A stretch of 64,000 nucleotides of DNA from Microplitis mediator. Its lineage: Eukaryota; Arthropoda; Insecta; Hymenoptera; Braconidae. The stretch covers positions 17,448,667-17,512,666 of the forward strand of contig NC_079971.1 of assembly GCF_029852145.1 (NCBI RefSeq), read 5' to 3'. The position numbers and the translations under genes are program-made. Shown one piece after another: positions 48,405-60,869 of this stretch. The notes under the pieces were generated by a model. That model was not told where the DNA came from, ran no database searches, and saw only the letters and a list, made by a program, of their open reading frames with translations. The stretch's first letter is position 1, and every line of letters starts with the position of its first letter.

Positions 48405-49050
48405 CCTCATTCACACATTTACCCACACATTATCCCACACACTGACTCACATGCTATCTCATACATTGACACACACAGTCAGCCACCCATTGACCCACTA
48501 TGGGCCCACACATTATCCTACACATTAAGCCACACATTCAGGTACACTATATCCCACGCAATGACCTACAGACTATCCCACGCATAGACCCACATATTCA
48601 GCCACACATTGACACACTATCCTACAGATTGACTCACATATTCAGCCACACATTGTCCCACACATTCAGCTACACATTATTCCACACATTCAGCCACACA
48701 TTGACGCACAAACTATCCCAGACATTGACCCAAACACTATCCCACGCATTGACCCAAACATTCAACCACACATTATCCCATTCATCGACCCACACACTAT
48801 CTCAAACATTGACACTATATCCCACACATTGACCGACACATTATACCACACATTGACCTACATATTATCCCACACATTGACTAACATACTATCCGTCGCA
48901 TAAACCCACACATTGTCCAACACTTCCAGCCACACAGTCATCCACACATTTACTCACACATTGTTTTACATTTTTAACCACACATTTGCCTGCACATTGT
49001 CCCACTGATTCAACCACACATTCGTCCACAACTTATACTACACATTGTCC
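48405..49050. repeat. CCACACATT-type simple satellite
   Basis: About 640 bp of variants of cccacacattgac, cacattatcccacac and attcagccacac with a ~10/20-bp rhythm. The 110-codon frame at 48500-48832 is a translation of this satellite, not a protein gene. Confidence 0.85.
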
Positions 49051-49790
49051 GGAGATATATTGTCGTAAGAATATTTTGGCAAGGATATTCGTCGGGGATA
49101 TTTTGTACGGTAACCAAGACGCCTATTATCCAGGAGATCCATCTGAATCTAAGCCAACTTAAGTAGATCTAGTGCCATTAAACTAGAACTAAAATTTTGG
49201 ATGAAATAAAATCTGAGTTGATCAATAGATCAATCAAGCGCACACGCGTGTATGTCTGTGTGTATACGTGTAAGCCCAATTTAAATATCAGAGATCAATT
49301 TCAATCTTAATTATCAGGACAATAGAAAAAAACTTAAGACAACAATCAAGACAAAATTGCGACTAATTTGGAAAAACTGACGAGCCAGAAACCAAAACGA
49401 AAGATGGGATAAACATCAGGATAACGAACAACACGAAAATCGACATGAAATTAGGAGAACAACTAAGACAATCATTAAGATGAAACTCGGAGAACAAACA
49501 ACATAAAAGTCATAACGAAATCACCACACTTACAAGTAAAATATAAGAAAAAAACAGCAAAAAATGGAACCCAAAGTCTGGATGACAAGCAATCAAAAAT
49601 CAAATTCCAATTCTAGGTTTAAGATTGAGTCTGTCAAATGTTACAAATTTGTTGAAAAGTTTCAAAATAAATCATGGCCATTAAAAAATTTGTCATTTTC
49701 AGCCTACAAATCGTTAGAGTAAGTTTTCTTATAGATAAAATGCTGTAAAGTCTAATTTTGTTTATACACAAATTTCTACATACACATACT
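49051..49790. other. unique-looking spacer
   Basis: Degenerate gacaa, aaatcg and acgaaa words at 49320-49560, rich in A on the plus strand. No gene recognised. Confidence 0.35.
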
Positions 49791-49796
49791 CTAAGG

Positions 49797-50500
49797 AGAT
49801 TCATTTCCGCAAAAGTTTTTTAACTTCCCGCTAAGAAAATCGACGATTTTCGAAAAATTCGGGAAGTTATTGTTTTCACCCCGATTTACGAAAATCGAAA
49901 TTTCATCAGATGTCGACGTTTTGAGGTGCTAGAAAGCTATTCTGACTTTTTCAGAATGATGTCCGAGTGTCTGTATGTATGTATGTGTGTGTGTGTGTAT
50001 GTGTGTATGTATGTGTGTGACCGGTCTATAACTTTTTAACTAATGAACTGATTTGGGTGGTTAAGTCGGCAATCGAAAGAGCTTGTTGGCCATCAACTTT
50101 TCTGAGAATTTCAGATCATTTGATCAAGTAGACTCTAAAATATTGGTGAATTACGAAAAAATAATTTTTTTTTTTTTAGTTTTTTATTGATTTCTCAGAA
50201 ACGACTTATACGATCAACTTCAAAATCTAATCAGCTCTAGAACTCAATAAAACGCGTCGATTGCCGCCTTAGCCACCTCAATCGAATAATTCGTTCGAAA
50301 GTTATCGCGGGAAAAAGAAATGGTAAAAAACGGTTTTTTGCGAATATCTTCGAAACAACTGGACTAAAAAATTCCAAAATCTTATCAGCTCTAGAACTCA
50401 ATAGAATACGTCAATTGCCGCCTCAACCATCGAAATCGGTTTATTCTTTCGTGAGATATCGTGGGAGAAAGAAGTAACATCGTACTTTTTATAGCTTCCA
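49797..50500. repeat. interspersed repeat with GATTCATTTCCGC end, TG microsatellite and CCCTGCGGGCC-family part
   Basis: Starts gattcatttccgcaaaagtt, followed by cttcccgctaagaaaatcg and the inverted gattttcgaaaaattcggga. A (TG/TATG)n tract lies at about 49972-50020. From 50165 to 50480 it is the complement of the 46640-46970 repeat (gatatcgtgggagaaagaag). An inverted end of the same type lies at 56203-56222. Confidence 0.65.
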
Positions 50501-50589
50501 TCGTATTATAACAGAGGCAGCACTGTAATATTTATTTTGTTAAAAAGTAAATAGAAATATTAAATGTACGAATAGATATAGTTTTTAAA

Positions 50590-50815
50590 GTGTAATTTTT
50601 AGTTATTTTTTTTTTACGATGTTAAATTGTAATTTTTGCAGTAATTTTTAATCCTAAAAGTCTTTGTTAAAATTACGATGTTAAATAGTAAAAAATATAA
50701 CCCACATAATAAATTTTAAAATAAAACATTTAAAAATTGACATTAATAAAAGTCTTGTCCGAGATTACGATGTTAACATCGTAAATTTTGGTAGAATTTT
50801 CTTTCCGTGTACTCG
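50590..50815. repeat. iterated TTTACGATGTTAACATCGTAAA words
   Basis: Variants of ttacgatgttaaa occur at about 50625 and 50675, and a full palindrome gatgttaacatcg at 50767. The end is ctttccgtgtactcg. Confidence 0.6.
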
Positions 50816-51391
50816 TAAGTGCACAAAAAAAAATTGTTGAGTTTTTGTTGAATTTAAGTTAACAATTGGTTGACTTAAATTCATGATAACAAATTGTTGT
50901 TTTATATTTATCATTATGTCAACAATTTTTATTGTGACGCTTGAGTAAGAGATTAAGGCTAACTTATAACTAACTTTTAGTTAGCATTCCCATTTATGGC
51001 AACATCTAGTGACCTTTGGGTTGACAAATAGAATCTTTTGTTTTAACAACCGCGTTAGCGTTGAGGCTCTTGCCATGTCAGCCATTTAATCTAGAGTGCG
51101 TCAGAAGTGTGTATCTGTGCATGGATAAGCTTTACCCTCGTGAAATAATTTATAAACAGAACATTCAATTAAAAAAATAACAAGACAGGCAAGTATAAAT
51201 ATATTGTTTTTAAAATTTTTTTTAATTTGTTCTGTTTTGGGGATAAAAGGTTCACTGAATCAGATTAAAACTTAATCTTTATTATGTAAATGATTTCAGA
51301 GTCAAGAAATAAGCAAAATAGGAGGTAAAAATCCTCAAAAAGGTACAAAAGCCATCCTGGATAATTTGTTGACTAATAAGATCGCGGCTAA

Positions 51392-52597
51392 CCCTAGTAG
51401 CAATGGAATTGGGCAAGATTATTTGGAAAGATACTTGGAGAAGCACTTTGTAAAGAATTGGACAATTCTCGCCCAAGACACTTGATCAAGATTCTTTATC
51501 CAGACTGGCGGCAGACTTGGGCCAGTCTGTGACCAGAATTTGACCAGATTCTTAGCCCAGAGTCTTGACATAGACTTGCGCGAGAAACGCAAAAGACGAC
51601 GAGTGCGCACCTATTTCCCTCCTTTCCACTTGAATGGGAAAAGTATAGTATTGCAGTGGTTCTCATTGATAGTCTAGTGAACAAGTTTAAAAATGTTATT
51701 TTTTAACAATTACGTATTGAGTTTGTAGTAATGCCTAGAAAAATTGATTTCCAGAATTTTCTAGCACTTAAAAAATTTCAGAAGTTTTTTAATAGATTAA
51801 GGGGTAACGGTAACCGATATTCAATTCAATTTAATTTACAGACAAACACTAGAAACCTAAAATAAAGAGTCTTTAGCGTTTTTTAAAACCTTAACAGAGG
51901 GCTAGAAATTTCGTATTTTCAAAAATTCTAATTCGTCTCCGAGAAAAATTTTTTTAAAATTCTCATTTACTCAACGAGTGCAACAAAGATAGTCCTGTTT
52001 ATTTTTCTGAGTGTGAGAAAGAGGTCGGGTAGCGTATCCCCTTAAGATGAATAATTAAAATTATGAATAATGGGAATAGAATTCCGGAAGTTGTGACAGT
52101 TTTATAGAAAATTGCTTCTTCTTTAAAAATCGTTTTTTTTTTAATTTTACGCTTCCTCTATTAATTTTTGAGTTATTGCTAATAATCAGAGTCCCTCGTT
52201 TTTTCTATTTGATTTTGACTCATAAAAATAGCAATTTTTATTTGTAAAAAAAATGTCTTGTCAAATTTAATGACGAATTCAATAAGCTGTCACTCGTATT
52301 TTTAAAAAAACTAGATTCATTTTCTACAAAGAACTCACTTCTCAACTACAGTATTGTAAATGAAACTAATGTAGAATGAGAACCTCTACTCTATGAGATA
52401 GTCCCAAAGTTTAGCAATAGATGGCCCCAGATTTCTGGTCAAATTCTTGACAAATTCTGACCACAGTCTGGCTCAAGTCTTGACCAATAATCTTGGTCAA
52501 GAATCTGGACCAATTATTGTACAATTCTTGATCTAAAATATTTCTAAAGTATCTTGATCCATGCTGGCCCAAGGCTTTTACCAAATTGCTACTAGGG
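51392..52597. mobile_element. word-iterated element, TAA-CCCTAGTAGC...GCTACTAGGG-TAA
   Basis: Inverted ends ccctagtagcaatgg and aaattgctactaggg, with TAA outside both. The end zones (51470-51580 and 52435-52580) are full of cttggtcaag, gaccagatt and ggcccaag words. The middle ~850 bp is AT-rich without a coding frame. The frames at 51282-51684 are shadows. Confidence 0.7.
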
Positions 52598-52600
52598 TAA

Positions 52601-53340
52601 ATCGTCGTGGACTGGTATTCATGGAGGAATGAAGATTAAAGATACGGCTTTTGTAAAAATTTTAATTGGTTAGTGAATATCTTTATTTAGAATCGTTAGT
52701 GCAAAATATAATTGCTATCATCTAATTTAATTAATATTTCAATAGATTTTTTGGTATCAAAGTATGGATCTAGTCATGCAGAAACTAAAGATAAAGTGGA
52801 AGATAGAATTAAAGACAGGTTTCAATGAGGTAGTGATCGTTTGAAGGCAGAAGAAAAAAAAATCAAGCATAAATCGTATGGTAAATTTTTCGCAGGATAA
52901 AAAATACCAACAATATATAACTTAAGTATGTAGCTAAAGATTGGAACGTTTTTCACGCAACGCAAATGAAAAAAAAAGTATGTAATTTAACTGTATCAGG
53001 AGTAATTCCGAAGATCAGGAGTGACCTACAATTTTCAGCTGACGTCCTAACACCAAATATTTTTTAAATTTAGATCCGGTTTATTATTTACTTTTAATTT
53101 TGGTTTTAGTATTTTCATCCTACGAAAAATGTTTCGATCTTTAGGTACATACTTAAGTAACATTGTATACAATGTAACTTTGGTATATAAACATTTATAG
53201 CTAAGAATTATTCAAGTATATTTGCTCTAAGAGTAAAAAAAAAAATTAAACATCGGTAAACTTCTAGCAATCAACAATTACACATCTAAAAGTCTCAATT
53301 CATTTGAGAAAGAAAAAAACAAGCATTGACTCGGGGCAAG
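52601..53340. other. AT-rich spacer, no gene recognised
   Basis: No long frame, no splice pairs worth calling, no clear repeat. Confidence 0.35.
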
Positions 53341-54480
53341 TAGTAAGTTGAAGTAGGAGATTTAACAGTACTATAAGTATTATCATAAATATAGCATTCA
53401 TTGCTTTGATTTAAAGTTTTGCGTGTTTTAAAAAATGTTGTGCCAAGTTTCGATTTTGTTTTAGTATTGAACAATCTAACTGTGATCTTATGCTGTGCGT
53501 AAATAATACTATCACATGTGACATGCATATCATTGATATTAAAATAAGTTGAAAAAAGCTAGGCTGTCATATACATTACTTAAAAGAAATATAACTATTT
53601 TTAATTTGGAGGTGAAGTCATAGTTCTAAATCATAAATATAAGGTATTCTTTAATTTAACAAGAAAATAACTACGGTGCTAAAGTTTTAATTACTACAAT
53701 TTATAAGAAAAAATTTTATTAACATGATAGTAGTTATAAGTAAGAGTTTCAAAAGTACTGTTACAATTATCTTAAATAAGGTAAGAGACCCAAGTACCCG
53801 ATAACTCATGTATTTGTATATCTATATTTACTGTTTTACTAAATATAGATATTCAAGTACATGAAGTGATCGGGTACTAGGTATTTTACAATTATTTTGC
53901 ATTAATTACTTTGATTAAAAGTGTTGCGTGTTTTAAAAAATGTAATGCTAAGTTTCCTTTTTGTTTTATTATAGAAACATTTACTGTGATCTGATGCGGT
54001 GATTATTTTCAAAGCGAAAATAATCCTATCACATATTATTAATATTAAAATAAGTTGACAAAAAAATCTACACTGTCATATATATTAATTTGAAGAACCA
54101 TAAATGTCGTAAATTTAAAGCTAAAATAATAGTTTGATATTGTAAATGCAAGGTATTTTTTTATTTGATCAAGACAATTACTATGGTATTGAAGTTTTCT
54201 TTACTACAATTTATAAAAAAAAAGTTGATTAAAATAGTAATAGTTGTAAGTAATGTGTTCAAAAGTATTGTTAATATTATCTTAAATATTGCACTAATGA
54301 CTTTGATTATAACTTTTGCGTGTTTAAAAAAGTATTATGTCAAGTATTTTTTTTCTTAATATAAAAAAATGTGATTATTTCCTACTGTGATAATTTTCTG
54401 GGCGAAAATAATATTATCACATATAATTAATATTAAGATTAAAAGTTAAAAAATTGAGCTGAACGGCCGTTACCTTTAAT
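53340..54480. repeat. three diverged ~390-bp tandem units
   Basis: gcgtgttttaaaaaatgt marks recur at 53421, 53926 and 54318. Each is followed by a ctgtgat...aataat-ctatcacat stem-like segment and a tgtcatata segment. Steps are 505 and 392. The larger step is accounted for by a ~100-bp hairpin insert at 53795-53880. Confidence 0.75.
53795..53880. mobile_element. short hairpin insert (~90 bp) in the tandem unit
   Basis: agtacccgataactcatgta and atatctatattta pair with taaatatagatat and tacatgaagtgatcgggtac. It is a near-perfect inverted repeat with a short loop, present in one unit only. Confidence 0.75.
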
Positions 54481-55330
54481 TTGAAATAATGATTACAGTA
54501 TATCATTACAAAGAACTAATTTTTTTAATTTAAGTGAAATAATAACTGTGATGTTAAAAATTTAACTTTGCATACATTTTTCGAAAAACGTATATTGATA
54601 TACTTGTAAGCTTAAGTAAAAATTCTAAAATATTATTAGTATTGTTGTAATAAATATTGTGTTAACAGTCATATATTACTTTAATAAAAAGTTTCATATA
54701 TTTTATAAAATATTAATTTTCTTTTATAAATTATTATGAATTATTACTAATTGGATACATGTATAAAATTTTTGACACTGATGTAAACAGATTGTGCTGT
54801 TAACTTTTGTCTGCACGTAAATATTTACGGTACATATTGTTTATTTCTTTTGTCGTAAATTTTGTAAATGTATTTAATTATAATTATATATACCTATATA
54901 CGCCTAAATAGTAACGTTAACTTATAGTCACCCATGAAATAATTTTTAGATAACTCAATGTTATCTTTCAGTTCACATTATGTTATTGCAATGTGCAACA
55001 AATTGTTAAATTAATATTGAAATAATAGTCATTATTAAGTCAACTATAAAATTAACCAAAATTTACTCATTTTGACAACATAAAGTAAAAATTTGGTTTT
55101 TAAAAAGTTATCTTTTGGTTATCTTAAATATTACATTTTATCATCATTTTGTAGTTAACATTTTTCTAATTTATATATGTTATCAATTTGTTACTTTATG
55201 GGATGACTTCTTGTAAGGACATTAGGGATACATTGCGGTAGAAAATTAGTCGACTTTTTGGAAGTAATGATGGTTAACATTCAACTTTTAAAAGTTAACT
55301 TTTTCGATGCCTATATGTTATCGGTGTGCC
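54481..55330. other. AT-rich sequence with TAACAATTGTTGA-like words
   Basis: From about 54940 there are variants of gttaacttt, ataactcaatgttatc and acaaattgttaaatta. Similar words occur at 50830-50940. No gene. Confidence 0.4.
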
Positions 55331-55334
55331 GCTT

Positions 55335-56107
55335 GGGTATTTGATTTCAAAGATTTCCCATTTAAAATACACGTAAATTTAATTACTTTTTTTTTAACTT
55401 TCTAATACTCAGCTGCATTTCATGATATCAAGGCGGTTTTAGTCGCAAATTGTTGAGCATTTGGTGTTCTTCAAAAGTGCCCATAGTTACTTAGCTGTAA
55501 TTCCAGCTGTTTCACTTGTGTCCGTTGCGAAACTCATTTTTTCTATGAAATTGACCTATATTGGCTTGCAGAACCAATGAAAGTACACTAAAAATGTTAG
55601 TAGAAATGTTATAGGAAATTTTATTCCCTTCAAAAAAAATCCTATGAGTCAAGTCGCTAAAGTCTATAGTTTCCAAGTTATAATCACTTGAATAATTTAA
55701 AAAATATAATATAAAAAAAAAATTATAATTGATATTTTATTTTTCAAATTATTAAAATGATTATAACTTGGAAACTATAGACTTTAGTGACTTGACTCAT
55801 AGGATTTTTTTTGAAGGGAATAAAATTTCCTATAAAATTTCTATTAACATTTTTTGTGTACTTTCATTGGTTCTGCAAGCCAATAAAGGTCAATTTCATA
55901 GGAAAAATGAGTTTCGCAACGGACACAAGTGAAACAGCTGGAATTACAGCTAAGTAACTATGGGCACTTTTGAAGCACACCAAATGCTCAACAATTTGCG
56001 TCCAAAATCGCCTTGATATCATGAAATGCAGCTGAGTATTAGAAAGTTAAAAAAAAAGTAATTTAATTTACGTGTATTTTAAATGAGACATCTTTGAAAT
56101 CAAATGG
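55335..56107. mobile_element. 770-bp foldback, near-perfect arms
   Basis: atttgatttcaaagatttcc and the following ~370 bp are complemented in order by the sequence ending tctttgaaatcaaat at 56103. The pairing includes cagctgtttcacttgtgtcc with ggacacaagtgaaacagctg. The arms meet near 55720. Differences are few, so the arms are young or kept alike. No frame. Confidence 0.85.
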
Positions 56108-56436
56108 CAAGTACTTATCATTGGAATTAAGAGCTCATATTTGGTGAGAATTTTTTTTTTCCGATGTAGATTGAGATTTTGCTTGAGCACTTGAAAAAAA
56201 AACTTTTGCGGAAATGAATCACCCTACCATACTCTCATTCGAATATTTTCTTACGCTCATTCTAAACGATCAGAAACGATTTTTATGATTTCGTAACATT
56301 AACATTGATTGAAGTCTTCAAAATAAAATAGAAAAATGTAATTATAATCAATTTATTAACTTATTCTCAAAATTGTAGATATTATAGTTTGTAAGTATTC
56401 AATGAATAACAATAATCTTTGACTTTTATTAACTTA

Positions 56437-56794
56437 CCCTAGCAGACCTGATTTACCGTAAATTTACGTTACTTTTACCGTAAATCTACCGTAGAATACG
56501 GTAAAATACCGTAAAATTTGGGCGGATTTACCGTAATTTACGGTATGCTAGGTATATTTACGGTAAATGGGTAAATTACCATGGGTTTACCGTAAACTTC
56601 GGCATTTTTACCGTAAATGTACCGCAGAATACGGTAAATCTACCGTAAAAATTCGGTTGGATTACCGAATTACCGTAATTTACGGTAAACCCACCGTAAT
56701 TTAAAGTAAATCGGTATTTTACGGTGGATAACCGTAATTCGCGGTGGGTTTACCGTAGGTTACGGTAAAACCACCGTAATTTGGGTCCGTTAGG
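56437..56794. mobile_element. word-iterated element made of TTACCGTAAATTTACGGTAA
   Basis: About 25 variants of taccgtaa, ttacggta and accgtaatttacggt in 358 bp. Ends are TA-CCCTAGCAGACCTGATTT and the inverted gggtccgttagg, which is a degraded match (CCTAACGGACCC). GC is higher than the flanks. No frame. Confidence 0.75.
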
Positions 56795-56825
56795 ACAGTT
56801 ATCAAAAATAGTAAAATTTTATATA

Positions 56826-57610
56826 TCAACCAAGCATATTTTTAAAATAAGATCTATACATTTGGATAGAACTTCTGAGACGTTTTATAAAATTTCTTTG
56901 ACCTGCATTCATCATCTCCGGCGTTCCCTGTCTGAGAGAGTCAAAAATATCCTGTAAAGTTTCAATATCATCAATAGAGTGACGGTATACAAGGGATTTA
57001 ATATTAACTCCACAAAAAAAAGTTCGAGAGGGTTGAGGTCTAGTGATTTCGGGGGCCAATTCAATACTCCGACTCGACCAATGTACAGATGGAGGAAGTG
57101 GGCATGAAGCCATGTCTGAGAAGCTCCAGCTGTATGAGCATCATCTTGCTGTAACCACATACGGACATAATATTACTATGGAGTTCCTGCTTGTATGCAT
57201 AACTGCTCCTATTATCAAGAAAATCGATATAGACTTCCGAGGTAAGATTTTCTTCAAACCTAAAAGGACCTAGAAACAACACATGTAAGAAATAGTAAAG
57301 CTCACTAATATTCACTTCGTATAGCTGTATAGTGACAATAAACCTTATTCTTACGAGAGCACGGCAACCAAAATGGATTCCTGATCATTTGTTTCTGGAA
57401 AATCGTTCTTGATGATCGTGAGTGACAGTACAGTGTGGATTTTCCCGAGCATACCAATGGAAGTTGCAGGTATTCCAAAATTTATTGTGACCGAATGTAC
57501 TTTCGTCAGTAAACAACATGTTTTGAATAAAAACTGCGTCGTTTTCATAACGATGTCAGAGTTCACGACAAAAAGCCAACCGCACAGGGTAATCCTGAGG
57601 TCATAGCCCT
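56826..57610 (-). pseudogene. mariner/Tc1-like transposase pseudogene
   Basis: Fragments of one transposase lie in different frames on the minus strand. Near 57500 LFTDESTFG carries the first catalytic Asp. It is followed by WYARENPHC, then FRFEENLTSEVYIDFL, then MWLQQDDAH for the second Asp. WPPKSLDLNPLELFF follows, and the third acidic position is in LELFF where LDFF is usual. Stops and frameshifts break the reading frame and the DNA-binding N-terminus is not seen. The order and spacing are typical of insect IS630-Tc1-mariner elements. It ends against the LTR start at 57612. Confidence 0.88.
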
Positions 57611-57611
57611 T

Positions 57612-57745
57612 TGTAACGGGGTAAAAATAAAATATAAAATTCAAATAGTTTAAATTTTACATATTTGAATTTCCCGCGGCTAGTATTATTTGAAATAGGC
57701 GAACCCCGTGACCTAGTTGATCGACGTCACCGGGAGCGCCAGTTT
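57612..57745 (+). mobile_element. LTR start of a Gypsy-type element
   Basis: Begins tgtaacggggtaaaaataa and runs about 130 bp to a primer-binding site. It shares the tgtaacgg start and general layout with 63032. The length is set by the primer-binding site, as no second copy is in the window. Confidence 0.65.
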
Positions 57746-57758
57746 TGGGGACTCGTCC
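57746..57758 (+). promoter_or_regulatory. primer-binding site, tRNA-Pro-like
   Basis: tggggactcgtcc differs by one base from TGGGGGCTCGTCC, the complement of the tRNA-Pro 3' end used by many retroelements. Confidence 0.65.
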
Positions 57759-58560
57759 TTACGACCCAATTAGAATTAATCGGGTGGGAACAATTACGAT
57801 AATTGCCGAAAGGTCACGAACTGACATTAATATTAGTGGGTGCACGAGCGGAATCGACGCAGTCGGACGGACCGGCATAGACACCAGACGGGTGACAGCG
57901 TACATCACTACAGGTAATTGTATAATTACCTCTAGAGAGGTTATTAGTGGAACCTTCTAGAAGCTATTAATATTATAAACTAATTAATCGTGTATCCGGC
58001 CGGGAGCCGATACGCAAAAATATAAATACCGATTTGTACTGAATTGTTCGCAGATAAATATTGCGGAGAAGTAGATTGTAGAAAAAGAACGAACGTGATA
58101 AGACGGAAATCGGCAGGAAGGCTGCAATAAATAAGGACACCACGATCAGTTTTGGAAGGAAAATTATATAGAGGTTAATAAATCGTCGGCAAGTGGCCAC
58201 AATTTATTGAGTAATTAATTAAATAATAATTAAGTAATTCGTGGGCAGTTGCCATTTCCGGTTTGATTAAAATAAAAAATAAATTCTCGGCAAGAAGGCC
58301 AGAATTTACCAAACAATTATTATAAATTACAGAATTAAATTCTCGGCAAGAAGGCCAGAATTTCTTGAACATTAATTATAAATAATAAATCTAGTCATTA
58401 AGAAATTGTTAATTGACAAATGAAATTAGTTTTTTTTAATAAGATAAAATTTAAGATATAAAATTCACAAGACTGAAATTAAAAGTGCAGTGAAAATAGT
58501 GATAAAAAAATGAAGATATAAGTAATCAAATTTATTAGTAATGGAAATCCGTTCTTGTTG
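57759..58560 (+). other. untranslated leader of the Gypsy-type element
   Basis: No gag or pol follows. The block contains repeated tctcggcaagaaggccagaa (58285 and 58340) and ggcagttgccatttccgg, a style also seen at 63400-63880 (aggccattgccggaattatt). The 71-codon frame at 57745-57960 begins inside the primer-binding site and is not a credible gene. Confidence 0.55.
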
Positions 58561-60160
58561 TGAAATTCCCCTGTGGAAAAGGTCTTATAAAATCTCATAA
58601 AAAAAATTGGCTATGAGAAAACGATCAGTATTTGTCCACGAAAAATCTCAAAAATTCTGATACAATTATTTTCTCATAGATGGTGCATCAAAAAATTTTT
58701 TTTCTTAAAATTCTCATATAAATTATCAGAATCTATAAGAAACAGAAGCTGTAATATTGTGATTATAAGTATTTATAAGTTTTCGAAAAATGTAAAGTTT
58801 ACAATTGAGTAGATTTTGGAAATAAATAAGATTGTATGAGACGATTTCTAAAGTAATCATACAAGATTTGATACTGATTAATCAATGTGAGTACAGTTAT
58901 TTTCCATATAGTAACGAAAAAATTTATGAGATTGATTGTTATAGTTTACTTAGTATTGATTAAGGTTTATATGCTAAATTATTGAATTTTTTAGCATGAA
59001 TTCAAAAAGTTTCTATTATGTATACTCAAGAATATTTGTATTAGTATTTACGCGGAAAATCTTTAGCAACCTATTCACGAAAAATCTATGAAATTGAGTC
59101 CGTTTATTTATTCATCAAAAATTACTCAAGTAAACATAAATATTAAATATTAAAGTCATGATGTATTATGGGATATACCATAGTACAACCCAAACAGGTA
59201 CTTGTTGGTCTGTCAAATGACAGAGGAGTACTCGAATAAAATCGTATTGAAATTTGGAATATAACACTTCTAAAATAAATGTCTTACCAGGGACACTACA
59301 AATCGTAGGCGCGATCTCGTGGCGAGCACCGAACTACTCCCGCTGCTGCTGTCTAGCACCGGTGACTTTCCCCTTCTCCATATCGATCTTTTCTCCCGAG
59401 AAATTTTTTCTCTTGGCTTAAGCAACTTTTGTTATTTTGGTCGGAGAATCCAAAAAAACTTGCGTGAAAAGAATAGTACTTGTTCCGAGAAATTTTATTC
59501 TGTTTAACCAAAAAAATGCAATATCGCTACAAAAAAATAATGTATCTTGCACCAAAAAAAAAAAAAAAATGGGGCAAGATACATTACTGGGTTTGTAAAA
59601 AATTACATAAAAACTTATATTTTCACTCATCTCCGAACAGTTAAAATATTTAAAGGACAAGAAATAGTGATAATATTAGTATTTTTGGTGTAAATTCTTA
59701 TAAAAAAAAAATGAAGTTAAGCAATTATTTCGAATGAATCTAATAAAATTAATATTTTATGTGAATGGAAATTATTTATAAAATCTCATAAGTACTCCAT
59801 AATATTTTATAAGTAATAGCCTTCTAACTAAAACTTACAAAAACTCATAAATCACATAGCTTTTAAATTAAAATTAAATCTTTTAAGTTTTTAAAAGTTA
59901 ATTCGATTACAGATTTTCTTACTAATTCTCATAAAATTTGTATGAGAAAAAGGTCTGCATTTGTCCATGTGAATCCTGATTCAGTCTCATAAAATTTCGA
60001 AGAAATACATGTTAAATATTTTCTCATAAAATATGACAAATATTTTATGATATTCAATAAGATATTATCTCTTAGGATAACTCTTACTAAAACTAATAAA
60101 TTCTGGAAATTTCGTATAAAAAAATAATCTTATTGAGATTTTGTAAGTATTATAACATCG
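58561..60160. repeat. iterated TCTCATAAAATTTTATGAGA words
   Basis: Variants of ctcataaaattt, tatgagaaaa and tgtccacgaaaaatctca recur through both halves (58575-58740 and 59920-60130). Unrelated inserts lie between, including the AAGAAATTTTTTCTTGG block at 59390-59580. No credible frame. Confidence 0.6.
59390..59580. repeat. AAGAAATTTTTTCTTGG-word block
   Basis: gagaaattttttctcttggc, ttaagcaacttttg and cttgttccgagaaattttat match the word set of 20868-21090 and 38905-39450. Confidence 0.55.
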
Positions 60161-60403
60161 GAATTCGCCTGATCAATTCTTATTGAAAATAGATTAGAAT
60201 AAACTGTAACAATCTTATAGAAGTGAAAGTTTCTCTTCAGAGAATTAAATAGAATTCAGAAGAATTCATATTTAGAAATTCCCGATACTTTTTAATTCTC
60301 TTCAGAGAATTCTAATGTATTGAAAGTCTTTTATTTTAGATCCTATTTAATCCTTCATGGGGAATTGAATAGAATAAAAAGCTATTCCCAAGAAAAATAT
60401 AGA
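60161..60403. repeat. iterated AGAATTCTCTTCAGAGAATTC words
   Basis: ttctcttcagagaattaaat, agaattcagaagaattca and attctcttcagagaattcta occur in 150 bp. Non-coding. Confidence 0.5.
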
Positions 60404-60511
60404 TACCCAGGAAAAAAGAATTATATATGGCCATATATAAATGCGTCATATATGGCCATACATAGAAATTGGCGATATATAGCTGTATATAATTTTATAC
60501 GGTTATATATA

Positions 60512-60842
60512 CCCTCGCAAATTTGAATCACGGTGGAAACACCGTAGAAGTGTAAACACCGTGGATCCACCGGGGTTACACGGTGGGTTTGTTCCATTTC
60601 ACCACCGGGTATACACAGTGTATCCACTGTGATTACGCGGTGTATCCACCGTGATTCCACGGTGGCTTTGTGCTATTTCACCACCGTGGTTCCGCGGTGT
60701 ATCCACCGCGTAATCACAGTGGAAACACCGTGTATACACAGTGGTCAAGCCACCGTGGAATCACGGTGGATACACCGCGTAATCACAGTGGTAAAATGGA
60801 ACAAACCCACCGTGTTCCCACCGTGATTCAAATCTGCGAGGG
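60512..60842. mobile_element. 331-bp MITE made of CACCGTGATTACGCGGTG words
   Basis: Ends TA-CCCTCGCAAATTTGAATC and the inverted gattcaaatctgcgaggg-TA (TA at 60510-60511 and 60843-60844). The interior is almost entirely ccaccgtg, cacggtgg and gtaatcacagtgg variants. The frames at 60421-60855 are translations of it. Confidence 0.85.
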
Positions 60843-60869
60843 TAGCTTAATATGACCTTATATAACTAT

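Noticed and set aside
48500..48832. 110-codon frame rich in His/Thr/Pro
   Set aside because: It is a translation of the CCACACATT satellite, with no codon or domain signal.
58175..58372. 65-codon minus frame with a hydrophobic stretch
   Set aside because: It crosses repeated leader phrases of the Gypsy-type element and has no independent support.
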